Positions 33,232 through 45,130 of a stretch of DNA of 64,000 nucleotides are shown piece by piece (position 1 is the first letter of the stretch; each line of letters starts with the position of its first letter). A model generated the notes under the pieces. That model was not told where the DNA came from. It ran no database searches and worked only from the letters and a program-made list of their open reading frames with translations. The stretch spans positions 32,033,608 through 32,097,607 of the forward strand of contig CAMGYJ010000010.1 of assembly GCA_946122785.1 (NCBI GenBank), read 5' to 3'. A program made the position numbers and the translations under genes. The stretch is from Linum tenue. Taxonomy: Eukaryota > Streptophyta > Magnoliopsida > Malpighiales > Linaceae.

Positions 33232-34731
33232 TTAACTAGGCACCACCTGTCTAGTCCCTCGAAAAATCACATTCTGACCATCTGGTCTTTCGAAAATTAC
33301 TTCCTTAGTATAACAGTTCATTACGGCTCTATGTTGGCTTAACCAATCCATTCCTAGAATTATATCGAATTCAGTCAGCACTAACCTCAATAAGTTAGCT
33401 GGCAGAATAGTTCCAGCTAGACTTATTGGGGCATCAGGATAGGCATATTCAATCACTACGGTATCTCCTACTGGGGTTTGAACTATTACATTCTTGTTCA
33501 ACATTTCATAGTGCACAGGCAACCCACGTGAGAATGCAGAAGATATGAATGAATGAGTGGCACCAGGATCAATCAACGCATAAGCGGTAAGATCGTAGAT
33601 AAGAACCGTACCAGTAACGACCTCTGGAGAGATGTCAGCCTCCCTCCTAGTCATAGCAAAGGATCGTGGCTGCACTTCACCCCGACTGCTCTGTCCACCC
33701 TGACTTTTGCCACGATTATTACCACCTCTTCCTGATACTCTCACTGAACCTCCAGTCCTTCTGGACCCTTGAATTGTGGTCTGGGATCCAGCAGGCCTGG
33801 ACTCTGACATGTGGGGACAATCACGGAGGAAGTGGCTGGTGTCTCCACATCGGAAACACCCACCAGTCACCCTCCTACAAACACCCACATGCTGATTCCC
33901 ACAATGTGGGCAAATAGGAGCTGGGCCTGCACTTCTCCGCTCCTGTCCGGGGTAACTGGCCACTGGACGTGAAATCTTCGGAATCTGATTAGGTCTACCC
34001 CCGAATGAGTTCCCAGCACTCGAGGAACCCACATTCTTCCACGTCCTCTTCCTTCCTTCAGCCATTTGTGCTCCCATTTCATTCACCAAATCCTCTGCTC
34101 TCATGGCAGCCTCTCTCAAGGTGGCAAGATCAGTCGTCTCTGATTTTGCTACTATCATCTTGATCTGGGGATTCAGGCCTTGCTCATAGCGGTTACATCT
34201 AGCTCGTTCAGTAGGTACCAACTCCATCGCGAAGGTCATCAAACGATGGAAAGTGGCATCATACTCTTTAACAGTCTGCCCCCTTTGCTCTTTCAGGTCC
34301 AGAAACTCTTTCTTCTTCCTATCCACATACAGATCAGGCACATATTGCTTACGGAATTTCTCAAGAAATTCCGCCCAGGTATACCGAATTGTACGATCCT
34401 GAGCCCCGGGTACGGTCAACCACCAGTCATAAACATCAGACCTGAGCAGGTAGTACATATACTCCACTCTTGCTTCATCAGGACACTCAAGGAGGTTAAA
34501 GATTCGTTCCATCTCCTTGATCCAATCCAGAGCATCTTTAGGGTCAATAGCCCCTTTAAAGAACTCAGCCCCCATATTCCTCAGCTTTTCAAAATCCTTG
34601 ACATAAGGATTGGCTCTATTGCGGGACTCAGCATTATTTCCATTAAAATTAGAACCTCCAGCATTAGGATTCCCGTGAGGTTGCGGATCTGCTCCTTGAC
34701 TGAACTCCACAAAAACAAAATCCGGAGTCAA
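33232..34731 (-). CDS. gag: Tekay gag-protease
   Basis: 499 codons. The N-terminal half is a retrotransposon gag domain (KFRKQYVPDL, FLDLKEQRGQTVKEY). A cysteine-rich stretch includes CPHCGNQHVGVC and the CCHC knuckle CFRCGDTSHFLRDC. The aspartic protease follows with ALIDPGATHSFIS and DIILGMDWL. It ends RQVVPS-stop at TAA 33232-33234, while the downstream frame ([16 protein letters not shown]) continues in phase. Relatives usually read straight through here, often with a Cys at this position, so the TAA is probably a mutation, although a readthrough stop cannot be excluded. The primer site and 5' LTR lie directly upstream. Confidence 0.95.
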   Translation of the reverse strand: MTPDFVFVEFSQGADPQPHGNPNAGGSNFNGNNAESRNRANPYVKDFEKLRNMGAEFFKGAIDPKDALDWIKEMERIFNLLECPDEARVEYMYYLLRSDVYDWWLTVPGAQDRTIRYTWAEFLEKFRKQYVPDLYVDRKKKEFLDLKEQRGQTVKEYDATFHRLMTFAMELVPTERARCNRYEQGLNPQIKMIVAKSETTDLATLREAAMRAEDLVNEMGAQMAEGRKRTWKNVGSSSAGNSFGGRPNQIPKISRPVASYPGQERRSAGPAPICPHCGNQHVGVCRRVTGGCFRCGDTSHFLRDCPHMSESRPAGSQTTIQGSRRTGGSVRVSGRGGNNRGKSQGGQSSRGEVQPRSFAMTRREADISPEVVTGTVLIYDLTAYALIDPGATHSFISSAFSRGLPVHYEMLNKNVIVQTPVGDTVVIEYAYPDAPISLAGTILPANLLRLVLTEFDIILGMDWLSQHRAVMNCYTKEVIFERPDGQNVIFRGTRQVVPS

Positions 34732-34823
34732 AATCAGTAATTAGTCACTTCCCCGTCAAATCATTTAAGTATTCCCAGTAAAATCTCGTTTAAAACGTTT
34801 GGTATCCACGGGATCATATCCCA

Positions 34824-34835
34824 GCTCTGATACCA
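34824..34835 (-). other. Primer binding site of Tekay (initiator-Met tRNA)
   Basis: The minus strand reads TGGTATCAGAGC, four bases from the 5' LTR. Confidence 0.93.
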
Positions 34836-34839
34836 AAAA

Positions 34840-37356
34840 TGTGAAACCCTTACTTTATATTACAAAACGAAACAGTAAAATACATCAAGTTTAAACATTC
34901 TCGGGCCCGAGCTCTACATATATTTTTTTTTCTCAAACTTCAAACCATAATTTACATTTTCATCAGAGTCAAAACAGAAAACCGGGGAAGTCCGCTTTAT
35001 TACAAAATCCACACAACATAAAACATTTAAGGAGTTCGGAGTCCTCCGCCCACCTCATGGCTTCCCTTCACGCTTGAGTCCCGATATCTACAGTACAGAC
35101 CTTACTTCTGATCTTGATCTGAGGAAAAATGATGACGAAGGATGAGTCGTCGCTCAGTGAATAAATTCTAAGCTCAGATCGACATCAATACAAAAACAGT
35201 ATTGGACAGAAACACCCTAGCACATAACAGGACTTAAGCTGTTTATTCTACTTTTCATTCCACAGGATCAATCAAGTTCACATGTTCACATCTCATAGTC
35301 AAAAACACATAAAACAGATGACAGATAGAGGCATTTTACTTATACAATTTCACTTTCAAACTTGCTAAATGATATACTCCTCGGGTAGTACAGTAGTGGA
35401 AGGCTGCAGGATAACCATGTACAGCCATTAGATAACTGGAGTACCGCGGGACAAAACCCCATCCGGTACGAACAGGATTGCACAAGGCACGAAACAGGAG
35501 TGCTCAAGGCACGAAACAGGAGTGCTCAAGGCATGAAACAGGAGTGCTCGCACCAACAGGAATATCGCGGGACACAACCCGGACCGATACAAAACAGGAG
35601 TCGCCACGGGATTACCCCAGCCCGGCTAACTGAACAGAACAGGAGTACCGTGGGTCGTCACCCAAACGGCACGGTGCGAAGCACGAGCGCTCAAACAGGA
35701 GTATCGTGGGGTTTAACCACATCGATACAAACAGGACACACTACTGTACCGAGGTATCATAAAACCTTTTTACTTATTCTTAAGTATTCACCTCTTTTCA
35801 TTAATAGTTCACTTAGACACTATAGGCTCAAAAGCATTCATAGTGCTTTTGTACCCTCAGTCACAACAGAATGGAAAGTAAGCTGAAGAGCTTACTCCGA
35901 GTTATTCAAGCAGAACAGGATTAGTAAGCCTAATGGCTCACTCCAAATCTGAACAGACAAGACGGGTTCGCAAGTTCGACTACTTGCTCATAATCCGCAC
36001 AATAAATCAACAAAATGTCTTTCCACATCTCATTCACAATTCATGCATTTCCAACTTCATACCAAATGCAGATAATGAATAAACACAAACAAGCCATATC
36101 ACATAGCCATATCATTTCCCATAAATTCCCATATTATACCGGAGCCTCTTCATGACCCCGATATGTATTCGGGCCGCTTCATGACCCGAATACTGTGATT
36201 ATGTTGAGGTAGATCTAAGATTAGAATCTACTCACAGCTTTGTCTTCACTCGGCTATGCCCTTGCCTTTGGATGAGCCCCCGGCTTGATCCTTACCTTTA
36301 TGTACAAGATTTCCAGGTTATTCAAGCACCAAGACACGTATACAATCATCATAATCATGGTTATATTCATGCATGTCAATAAGACCACAAGGGAAGTCAT
36401 ACGATTGTACACTTTACCATGCTTCCTCATTTTGATCATTTCTCCCTTGATACTTAACCAAATCCGTTGATTCTTGTTGCTACTGAAACTATATTCATAG
36501 GGCTACAACATATCCAAATTTCAGACCATTTGGATCAGCCTTTTGATCCCAGCAATCATTTTAACTTGACATTTCAAAACTGTCAACAACTTTCTTTTCA
36601 CTTTAAAACCAACTCTCCTTCTTCTAACAATTGTTCCTGACCACTCCGACATCAAAACTACATTCTGAACGGTCCATTCGAAGAACCACCTATACTTAAC
36701 CTCATACCAAATTTCTAGAACGATCCAACGGCGGATTCGCACAGGATCTTACCTCTATCTGCTGTCCTGCTACAGAAAAACAGTATCGCACCCCTTCTGT
36801 CCAGCGACTTTCCTCGCTGAACCAGAGATCATATCGATGATCCCAACGGTCAAATCGTAGCCAAAGAAGTATGAAACCCAACCTACAAATCTCAGGATGA
36901 TCCAACGGTTTGATTGTCCGGAATCGTCCTTCTCACAGGCTGTCTCGCTGCTGGACGGAAATTGGCAGCACCCCTTTTGCCTCCTTCTTCTTCCTCTTCC
37001 TCTCCTTGATATGCTTTTCTTTCTAGCTTTCACTCTTTGTTTCTGAAAGGGGGGTGGTGGTTTTTGAGGTGGTGAAACCAGGTGAAAGGAAGAGAGCAAG
37101 AGAGAGACGTGGGAGAGAGTGAGGGGAAGGGATGAGAAGGAAATGAGAGATAAGAGGATGGGCAGATTTTATCTCCCTTATCTAGAATTCTCCATCCCTC
37201 CAAATTGTCTATTTGGCCCTAAACTTTCCTTCACTTGCAATTAAGTCTAGCACTTCCACTATTCACTTTCTTTTTGGTTCAAAAGACTAATTTTTGTAAC
37301 CCAATCACAACCACGTAATTATAACGTAATACTAGTACGAGGGCAGGGATGTTACA
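34840..37356 (-). repeat. 5' LTR of Tekay element
   Basis: 2517 bp, almost identical to 27684-30200. Differences noticed: GGCATGAAAC at 35531 versus GGCACGAAAC, TTTCTAGAACG near 36713 versus TTTATAGAACG, and CAGGATGATCC near 36895 versus CAGGACGATCC. Confidence 0.96.
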
Positions 37357-38114
37357 GTCTCCCCCTCCTTGGTGCACCCCTGCAGTGAGAGGCCGAAGAA
37401 GGTAACCAGGCGGGTGATGAGGGGGGCGCAGTGGAGGCTCTTCAGCTCTGTGGCCGTCTTCTCGAATGTCTTGGCCACCACCGAACCCAGGTGGAGAGGA
37501 TGGCGGCGCTGGCGGATCGAATCGAGGAAGTACAGGGGCCTCTTCGTGATGGCGCCGGCGCTGTCAGATGCAGGAGTGTAAGACTTCGCCAGCAGGTGAT
37601 GGAGAAGTCGGTACTCGATCCGTAGGGTAGAGGCCTTCGTCCTCCCAGACTTGAAAGGACGCGTCTGGCCAGGCTGAGCGAGACTGGTGTACAGCCTCCT
37701 GAAGTCCACCTCCGGTGGCTCAGTTACCTCGGTGACGTAGTCCGCACTGTCGTCAAGGTCGAGGTCGAGAGCCTCAGCCAGCTCGTGATAGCTCAAGGAC
37801 CGGGGGACACCACCCAGCCTGAATTGGACGGCTGTACTGTCATGGTATCTGGTCGTGGAGTTGTGCTTGAAAGTGGTGTAGAACTCCCACACCGGCTCGT
37901 AGTAGACCGTCTCGCAGATCTGGAACAGACGGCGCCATGCGGTGTTGGCGACCACGGCGGAGAGCTGCTTGTAGCAGTGCAATCGCCGAAACTCCCGTTT
38001 GGACCAGCAATGGTGGGCGCCAAACGGGGTTTCCACGACCTTCTTGAAGCGCTCTCCGGTGGAGCCCCTCCTGAGATCCCGGATGAACGGGTGCTGGAAA
38101 TTAGGTTGTGCCAT
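37357..38114 (-). pseudogene. Athila-1 ATHILA-domain ORF, N-terminal part
   Basis: Starts at ATG 38114 (MAQPNFQHPFIRDLRRGS) and runs open to the Tekay insertion. Composition and position after pol match the ATHILA-domain ORF (called env-like in some Athila elements). It includes WEFYTTFKHN and RYHDSTAVQFRLGGVPRSLS, typical of that domain. I see no clear signal peptide or membrane span, so an envelope role is not supported. A splice-acceptor-like TTTTGCAG ends four bases before the ATG, suggesting expression from a spliced mRNA. The C-terminal part is at 27105-27683. Confidence 0.85.
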
Positions 38115-38120
38115 TGCCCT
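38115..38120 (-). promoter_or_regulatory. Candidate splice acceptor before the ATHILA-domain ORF
   Basis: The minus strand reads TTGTTGTTTTGCAG then GGCA then ATG. A pyrimidine-rich tract with CAG right before the start codon is a good 3' splice site. A possible donor CCAG|GTTTGA lies at 38614/38613, giving an intron of about 490 bp. This is prediction only. Confidence 0.5.
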
Positions 38121-38932
38121 GCAAAACAACAACCCAAAGTGGAACCAAAAGAGCCAAAGAAAAGGTCAAGCCCACCCCCACACTTAAGAACAGGAAGCAG
38201 CCGAACCATGGTTTCATCCATAGTTCGGGGGTCAAAAACTCGATAAATCAAGCATAATCTGGGTGGGGGTGCACATTCACAAGAAAGTAGGCAACTCAAG
38301 GTTCACATCCATAGCAAATACACCCACAAACTACATCATTAAGGGCCCCAACCGGTGGCCACAACATGGCATGGAAAACAGGCATTTCATCGAACACCTT
38401 GTGTGCACTATTAAGTTAAGCATGAAATTGGCCAAATTCTTGCACACAAGGGCTCAAACAAGCAAATGGGACATTGCCCAACATAATTCAATCACATCCC
38501 ATGCATTCCCCTCAATCAATTTCACACAAATCACAGGATTCAATAAGATTCTCTAACATACACCCTACACACTCAATTCTCCACAATTAACATAGTTAGG
38601 GACAAAATCAAACCTGGAGACTCAAGTAGAGGTGCAGGGGATGATGAGGGGAAGACAAGGGAATCGACGAAATGCCGAAAATCTGGCCGGAAATGCTCGT
38701 CGGAGCCTCGCCGGATTCTCGCCGGAAATCGCCTCCGGCGACAAAAATGTCGCCCAAACTCGCTCAAACTCGGGGGATAGGCCGCTTTGGGTGTAGAAAG
38801 AGTGGGCTTGGTGTTGGTTTGGTGAAAAAAATACCCAAAGTGGCCGGAAAAATCGAAATAGGGTAGTTTTTGCGCGGTTTTCCGGCGAGGGGGAGAGGTT
38901 TCCGGCGAGAGTTTTGATTTTCTGACCACTAT

Positions 38933-39283
38933 GGCCGTGCACGGCCATTTATATAGCCCGTGCCTCGGCTGCACGGGCAAGGCGCACGGCCGTGCACGGG
39001 TTGCTTTTGCCCGTGCAGGCCGGCACGGCCTGGCCGAGGATGTTGCACGGCCGTGCACAAGGCACATTTGGCCGTGCAACTATCGCCGAGAGCTCGCACG
39101 GCCAGGGGGTGGTACCCGCACGGCCGTGCGAGGCGTCATGTTGCCCGTGCAAGGCGCACGGCCTGGCCGAGGATGCTGCACGGCCGTGCGTTGTGCACTT
39201 TTGGCCGTGCACTCCTGGCCGAGAGCTCGCACGGCCAGGCCAGGCTAGGCGCACGGCCGTGCAAGTTGATTTTCTGGCCGTGC
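38933..39283. promoter_or_regulatory. GCACGGCCGTGC palindrome array inside Athila-1
   Basis: Five exact GCACGGCCGTGC palindromes and many half-sites lie in 350 bp between the end of integrase (39469) and the ATHILA-domain ORF. The module is the same as in the LTR U3 arrays. On the minus strand the array is followed by a TATA box and then the leader of the ATHILA-domain ORF. Part of it is itself a tandem duplication (GGCCTGGCCGAGGATG occurs near 39025 and 39159). Confidence 0.55.
38948..38956 (-). promoter_or_regulatory. Candidate TATA box for an internal Athila-1 promoter
   Basis: The minus strand reads CTATATAAA within GGGCTATATAAATGGCC, at the downstream edge of the palindrome array and about 830 bp before the ATHILA-domain ATG. 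Transcription would be expected to start near 38920. The sequence and spacing fit a plant core promoter; activity is untested. Confidence 0.5.
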
Positions 39284-39468
39284 GACTTGCTGGGGTCCCG
39301 AAATCAACCTGTTTTCACTAAAAAACGACACGTAACTCTGGATCAACGTCTCAAGACTCAAAAACACACAAAATCAAAGGACAAAGAGTAAGAAAATGCA
39401 AACCTCGGTGGGGTTGCCTCCCCACAAGCGCTTCTTTACCGTCTTTTAGCTGGACGCCAGTAGAGGAA

Positions 39469-42127
39469 CTAAGGGTCCTCGAGCTTGATCAGCAGCTCTG
39501 CGCGCTCGACAGCACCTCCCAAGTACAACTTTAGGAGATGGCCATTCACCTTGAATGGCTCGGTTTGAGCATTGCTGATCTCCACCGCACCATGCGGGAA
39601 AACTTGGGTCACCGTGAAAGGACCCGACCACCTAGAACGGAGCTTGCCCGGAAAGAGTTTCAGGCGTGCATTAAAGAGCAGAACACGATCACCTACCTGA
39701 AACTCCTTCGGGCCCCTCAACCTAGCGTCGTGGAGACGCTTGGTGCGCTCTTTGTAGAGCAGGGTGTTCTCGTAAGCGTGGTAATGCCACTCCTCCAACT
39801 CCAGCAGCTGCAACTTACGTTCTATACCTGCAACACTCAAATCCATGTTTAGCAGCTTAATGGCCCAGAAGGCCTTGTGCTCTAGCTCTACCGGCAAATG
39901 GCACGCCTTCCCATAGACAAGCCTATAGGGAGAAGTGCCAATCGGGTTCTTATAGGCAGTCCTATACGCCCAGAGAGCATCATCGAGCTTGGTGGACCAA
40001 TCCTTGCGGGACTGATCCACCGTCTTTTCAATTATACGTTTTAACTCCCGGTTCGTCAGCTCGGCCTGCCCATTTGACTGGGGGTGATAGGCCACCGACA
40101 CCTGATGCTTAACGCCATAGCGAGAGAGGAGTTTAGTGAATTGCCCCTGAAAATGGGTTCATCTATCACTAATAATGGCGCGAGGTGTCCCGAACCGGGA
40201 GAACAGCTGCTTCAGAAATGAGCAGACCCGTCTTGCATCATTGGTGGGCATGGCTTGAGCTTCTGCCCACCTCGAGACGTAGTCCACTGCAACCAAAATG
40301 TACAGATTGCCAAAAGATGGAGGGAATGAGCCCATGAAATCGATACCCCAAACATCAAAAATTTCACAAATAACAGATATATGTTGGGGCATCTCATCCC
40401 GGGCAGAAATGTTACCTGACCTTTGGCAGCGGTCGCACTGGCGTGCGAAGGTGTCTGCATCCTTGAAGAGCGAGGGCCAATAGAAGCCCGACTGTAGCAC
40501 CTTCCGCGCCGTGCGGGTTCCTCCATGATGACCGCCAGTGGGGTCCTTCGTGACATTGAGACAGGATATCTCCCATCTCATGCTCCATGACACAGCGCCG
40601 GATCACGCCATCTGCTCCGATTCTGAAGAGGTAAGGATCCTCCCAGAAGTAGTGCTTCAGATCGGAGAAGAACTTGCGCTTCGCATGAGTAGCCATCCCC
40701 TTGGGTAACTGCTTGCCCACCAGATAATTGGCAAAGTCAGAATACCAAGGGGTCACGCTGTCCACCAGGGTCATCGCCAGCAATCGCTCACCCGGGAAGG
40801 AGTCGTCGATCTCTTCCTCGAAGTTGTCCACCGGAGGGGCTTCCAACCGTGAAAGATGATCTGCAGCAACATTCTCGGCTCCCTTCTTGTCCCGGATCTC
40901 GATATCAAACTCCTGCAGCAGCAAGATCCAGCGGATGAGCCTAGGCTTTGCATCAGCCTTGCTCATCAGATAACGAATCGCCGAGTGGTCAGTGTAAACC
41001 ACCACATGAGAGAGCACCAGATAGGGTCGGAACTTGTCAAATGCATACACCACAGCGAGGAGCTCCTTCTCTGTGGTGGTGTAGTTCTCCTGTGCATCGT
41101 TCAAGGTCTTCGACGCGTAGTAGGTGGGCTGGAAGTGTTTCTCGCGTCTCTGACCCAGAACTGCTCCGACTGCATAGTCACTCGCATCGCACATCAGCTC
41201 AAAAGGAAGAGACCAGTTAGGAGTCACCATGATAGGGGCATGGGTAAGCTTCTCCTTCAGAGTCTCAAATGCAGCTGTGCACTCTGGAGTGAACTGGAAT
41301 GACGCATCCTTCTCCAACAGCTTGGTCAACGGCAGGGCAATCTTCGAGAAGTCTTTGATGAAGCGCCGGTAAAAGCCTGCATGACCCAGAAAGCTGCGAA
41401 TCCCCTTCACAGAAACGGGAGGAGGTAGCTGACTGATCGTCTCAATCTTTGCGCGATCTACCTCAATCCCCTTCTTGGAGATCTTGTGCCCAAGCACGAT
41501 ACCCTCACGAACCATGAAATGGCACTTCTCCCAGCTGAGTGCCAGATTCGTCTCCTCGCACCTCTTCAGAACGAGTTCCAGGTTTTGGAGACAGTGAGTG
41601 AAGGAGTCTCCATATACCGAGAAATCATCCATGAAGACTTCCATGATCTCTCCAACCAGTCGGTCAAAGATAGCCAGCATGCATCTCTGGAAGGTCGCCG
41701 GTGCGTTACACAGCCCAAAAGGAATCCTCCGGTAAGCAAAAGTGCCGAAGGGGCAAGTGAATGTGGTCTTCTCCTGATCCTCCGGTGCAATAGGAATCTG
41801 GAAGTACCCAGACATGCCATCCAGGAAGCAATAGAACTCATGGCCCGCCAACCTCTCCAGCATCTGATCAATGAAAGGTAGGGGAAAATGATCTTTCCTG
41901 GTGGCGTCGTTCAGGCGCCGGTAATCGATGCAGACTCTCCAGTCGGTCACGGTCCGCATCGGGATCAACTCCTTCTTCTCGTTCGGGACCACAGTCATCC
42001 CGCCTTTCTTCGGGACCACCTGAGTGGGGCTGACCCACTTGCTATCAGATATAGCAAAGATGATCCCTGCATCCATGAGCTTCACGATCTCTGCCCGGAC
42101 CACTGCCTCCAAGTTAGGGACAATCTC
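39469..42127 (-). pseudogene. pol: Athila-1 pol: RT, RNase H and integrase, frameshifted
   Basis: RT is complete with VCIDYRRLN, FLDGMSGYFQIPI and the catalytic FMDDFSVYG. RNase H follows ([25 protein letters not shown]). A one-base insertion near 40545 (a run of four C) shifts the frame inside the integrase zinc finger, and the frame resumes as [16 protein letters not shown]...CDRCQRSG. Integrase core motifs WGIDFMG, IISDR and [10 protein letters not shown] are present, but a TGA at 40159-40161 replaces the Gly after IISDR. Upstream, a one-base loss near 42125 separates this region from gag-protease. The C-terminal region ends at 39469, as in Athila-2. It is dead as written. Confidence 0.93.
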
Positions 42128-45009
42128 CTCTGCGGCTGCCTGACTGGCTTAACCTCATCCTCCATCAAGATTCTGTGAGAGCAGAAGGATGGGCTAATGC
42201 CTCTGATGTCAGTGATCTTCCATGCCATGGCCCGGGCATACTTCTGCAACAGAGCCACCAACCTGCTCTTCTGCTCGGGGGTCAGATCCGAGCTGATAAT
42301 AACCGGGAGCTTATTCCCCTCCCGGAGAAATGCATACTCCAGATGAGATGGGAGGGGTTTAAGCTCCAACTCTGGTGGCTCCTCCAATGATGTAGCGAGC
42401 CGGGGCGAGATGGGAATCGGCTTGAATGGCATCTCTCGCCCCTCGCTCGCAGCCTCGTCCAGCTCCGCAAGCTGCTCCGCCAGCTGCATATCCTGTGATG
42501 CCTGTTCCCCTCGCAAAAGACAACGCTCAAGGAAATCATCAGTACCCGCACTCGTGATGGCGAGTGCGGTTTCAAAATCAGCAACAACATCACAGTAATC
42601 AAGATCATCATGGAGCTGGGGGTGTTTCATATTATCAGAAACAGAGAAGGTGATTTGTTCACCCCCAGCTCTCAAAATCAGCTTTCCATCATTAACATCA
42701 ATCAGTGCCTTGGCGGTGGCGAGAAAAGGTCTACCCAGTATCAATGGCACATCAACATCCTCATTTATGTCCAAAATCACAAAATCAACAGGATATAAAA
42801 ATGGCCCTACTGCGACTATCAAGTCCTCTGCTATACCCCTAGGATGCACAATAGATCTATCAGCAAGCTGGATGCTCATCCTAGTTTTATTGGGTTCACC
42901 TAGGCCTAGCTTCTTAAACAGTGAATATGGCATGACATTAATGCTAGCGCCTAAATCCGCCAAGGACTTCCCTACATGCAAACTACCAATCATGCAAGGG
43001 ATAGTGAAACTCCCTGGATCTTTTCGCTTCTCTGGTAGTTTGTTCTGCAGGATGGCAGAACACTCCTCGTTTAGCATCACCGTAGACAGCTCCCCAAGCT
43101 TCCTCTTGTTGGTGAGGAGATCTTTCATGAACTTGGCATACTTGGGCATCTTCGATAATGCCTCCACGAAGGGCATGCTAATATTCACCTGCTTCAGCAT
43201 TGCCATGAATTTGGCAAACTCAGTCTCCAGTCGGTCTTTGTGCAACCGAGTAGGAAAGGGAAGCTGTGGTACATACTCCTTCACCACTGGTTGCGGTTTA
43301 GGAGCAGGCACCTCAACCTCCTTTTCCATTTCTTCCTGATTAGCTGGAAGTGCTGAAGCAGGGGTCTCTCTCTCCTCTGCCCGAACAGGTGGATCGGCAG
43401 TCACCTTGCCACTCCTGGTAGTGATGGCACTCAAGTTTTCATCCTGGTTCTGCGGGTGAGGGATAGTCTGACCAGGCAAGGTACCTGGAGTCCTCCGAGC
43501 AACAGCCTGGGCAACACCACCAAGCTGGGTCTGTATATCTCGCAGCACAGCCTGTGTGTTTCTCTGACCAGCTTCTAGCTCCAAGAACTTGCCAGAAGCT
43601 TTCTCCATGAACTGCTCAATGTTAGTGAACTTACTCGCACTGGAGGTGGCCAGAGAACCCACCAGATCTCTCAGTTCCGCCATCGGGTCAACCTGTGCTG
43701 GGGCTGCCCCTGCCTGTGGAAATGTTCGTGCCTGCGACTGAGGTGGAACTGGCCCCTGTCTGGGCTGGTAGAGTGGCTGCTGTTGCTGCTGAAATTGCCC
43801 CTGTCTGGGCTGGTATGGAGGCCTCTGGAAACCGGGAGGTCCCTGGGGAGCTGGTGGTCTGGGATTTGGCCCAGCCCAAGAAAAGTTAGGATGCTGGCGC
43901 CACCCCTCATTATAGGTGTTGCTGTAGGGGTCAAAGCGCCTGGCATTCCCGATGAAATCCACCTGCTCCTGGGGAGTGGACGACTCCCTCATCACCTGAC
44001 AGTCCTCCACGGTGTGATGAGAGCTCTCACACCACTGGCAGTGCATCGCCTGCGGCTGTCCTGTACCTGCAATCAAACCAGAACGATCGATAGCTGAAAC
44101 CAGCTTCGATACCACCTGCACCAAATCAGATGATTGGGTGCCCACAGCATGCACACCCCGTCCGGGTGCTCGACACGATCTCCTGGCAGTGCCCCAGTCA
44201 TAACCGTTCTCCGCCATCTCCTCAAAGAGTTGATTCAGCTGTGGCGGGGTTTTGGTCAGCATGTTCCCGCCACAAACCGAATCGATCAGCTGCTTGTCCT
44301 CCGGGAAGAGGGCGTGGTAGAAGGTGCCCACCTTGAACGCATCGTTGAAACCATGATTGGGACACCTGAGAAAGAGGCCGGTGTACCTCTCCCAAGCATC
44401 CCTAATGGTCTCATCCTCATCCTGAGAAAAGTGTGTAATCTGCTTCTAGAGATCAGCTGTCTTGGATGGAGGATGGTAGCGGGTGAGAAACTTGTCCGCC
44501 AGGTTGGCGAACGTGGTGATGGAGCACGGAGGTCGAGTGTCTAGCCACTCCTTGGCCTGCCCCTCCAGAGTGAATGGGAAGTACCTCAGCTGGATGGCAT
44601 CTGCTGGTACCCCATTGATCTTGATTCCATCGATGAGCTCGTGGAATCGCCTGAGATGTGATCGAGGGCACTCTCCCTCCTTACCACGGAACACTACTGA
44701 ACCGCGCAGCATGGTGATCACGGAGGTGCTCACCTCAAAGTTGTTGGCTGGGACCTAAGGGTGTTGAATAGGTGACTTCATGTCCGCAGCCCTAGCGGTC
44801 CAGTAGGATCCCATGGTCTGCTCCCCGGGGATCAAATCGTTGTTCTGCGGATCACCCATCTCTCCTTCTTCTTCTTCTTCTCCCAACTGCAGCTGTGTTA
44901 GCGCTTCCTCCGCAGCCAGTCGCGCCTTTAGAGCCCGCTTGAAGTTCCTACAAGTTCGTTCAAGCTCCTGGTCAAGTGGTAGTAGATCCCCCGGCTGACT
45001 ACGGGTCAT
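42128..45009 (-). pseudogene. gag: Athila-1 gag-protease with two stops
   Basis: Starts MTRSQPGDLLPLDQELERTC. The frame is broken by TAG at 44755-44757 and TAG at 44446-44448 but otherwise stays in phase to about 42125. Gag shows FTLEGQAKEWLDTRP and KFLTRYHPP, then CQWCESSHHTVEDC and a Pro/Gln-rich linker. The protease region has CMIGSLHVGKSLADLGASIN and LILGRPFLATAKA, the Athila-type DLGAS active site. Without readthrough only a short gag peptide could be made. Confidence 0.93.
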
Positions 45010-45130
45010 GCACTACCTGCACACAATCAGCAGAAGCAACCCGTGAAGGCACACAGGTGGAAGGAATAAAATGCAGTAAATAAAAGCTAGAGTAACAAAT
45101 TCTCACGTTTCCCCAATAACCTAGAGGGTC

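Larger units (their letters stand above)
27684..37356 (-). mobile_element. Tekay/Del-type chromovirus (Ty3/gypsy), nearly intact and young
   Basis: Long LTRs of 2517 bp each (27684-30200, 34840-37356), TGTGAAAC...GTTACA, flanked by GTCTC (27679-27683 and 37357-37361). By eye the LTRs differ at only about three positions, far fewer than those of Athila-1 or Athila-2. This fits its place as the latest insertion. Minus-strand order: 5' LTR, initiator-Met primer site, gag-protease (34731-33232), RT-RNase H-integrase-chromodomain (33231-30196), polypurine tract, 3' LTR. The only obvious lesion is one TAA between gag-protease and RT. It interrupts the ATHILA-domain ORF of Athila-1. Confidence 0.96.

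Noticed and set aside
37357..38114. True retroviral envelope gene after Athila-1 pol
   Set aside because: No signal peptide, membrane anchor or furin-like site is visible in either part of the ORF. Only the position and ATHILA-domain similarity are supported.
37785..38246. 153-codon + strand frame
   Set aside because: It is antisense to the ATHILA-domain ORF, which has the family signature on the minus strand.
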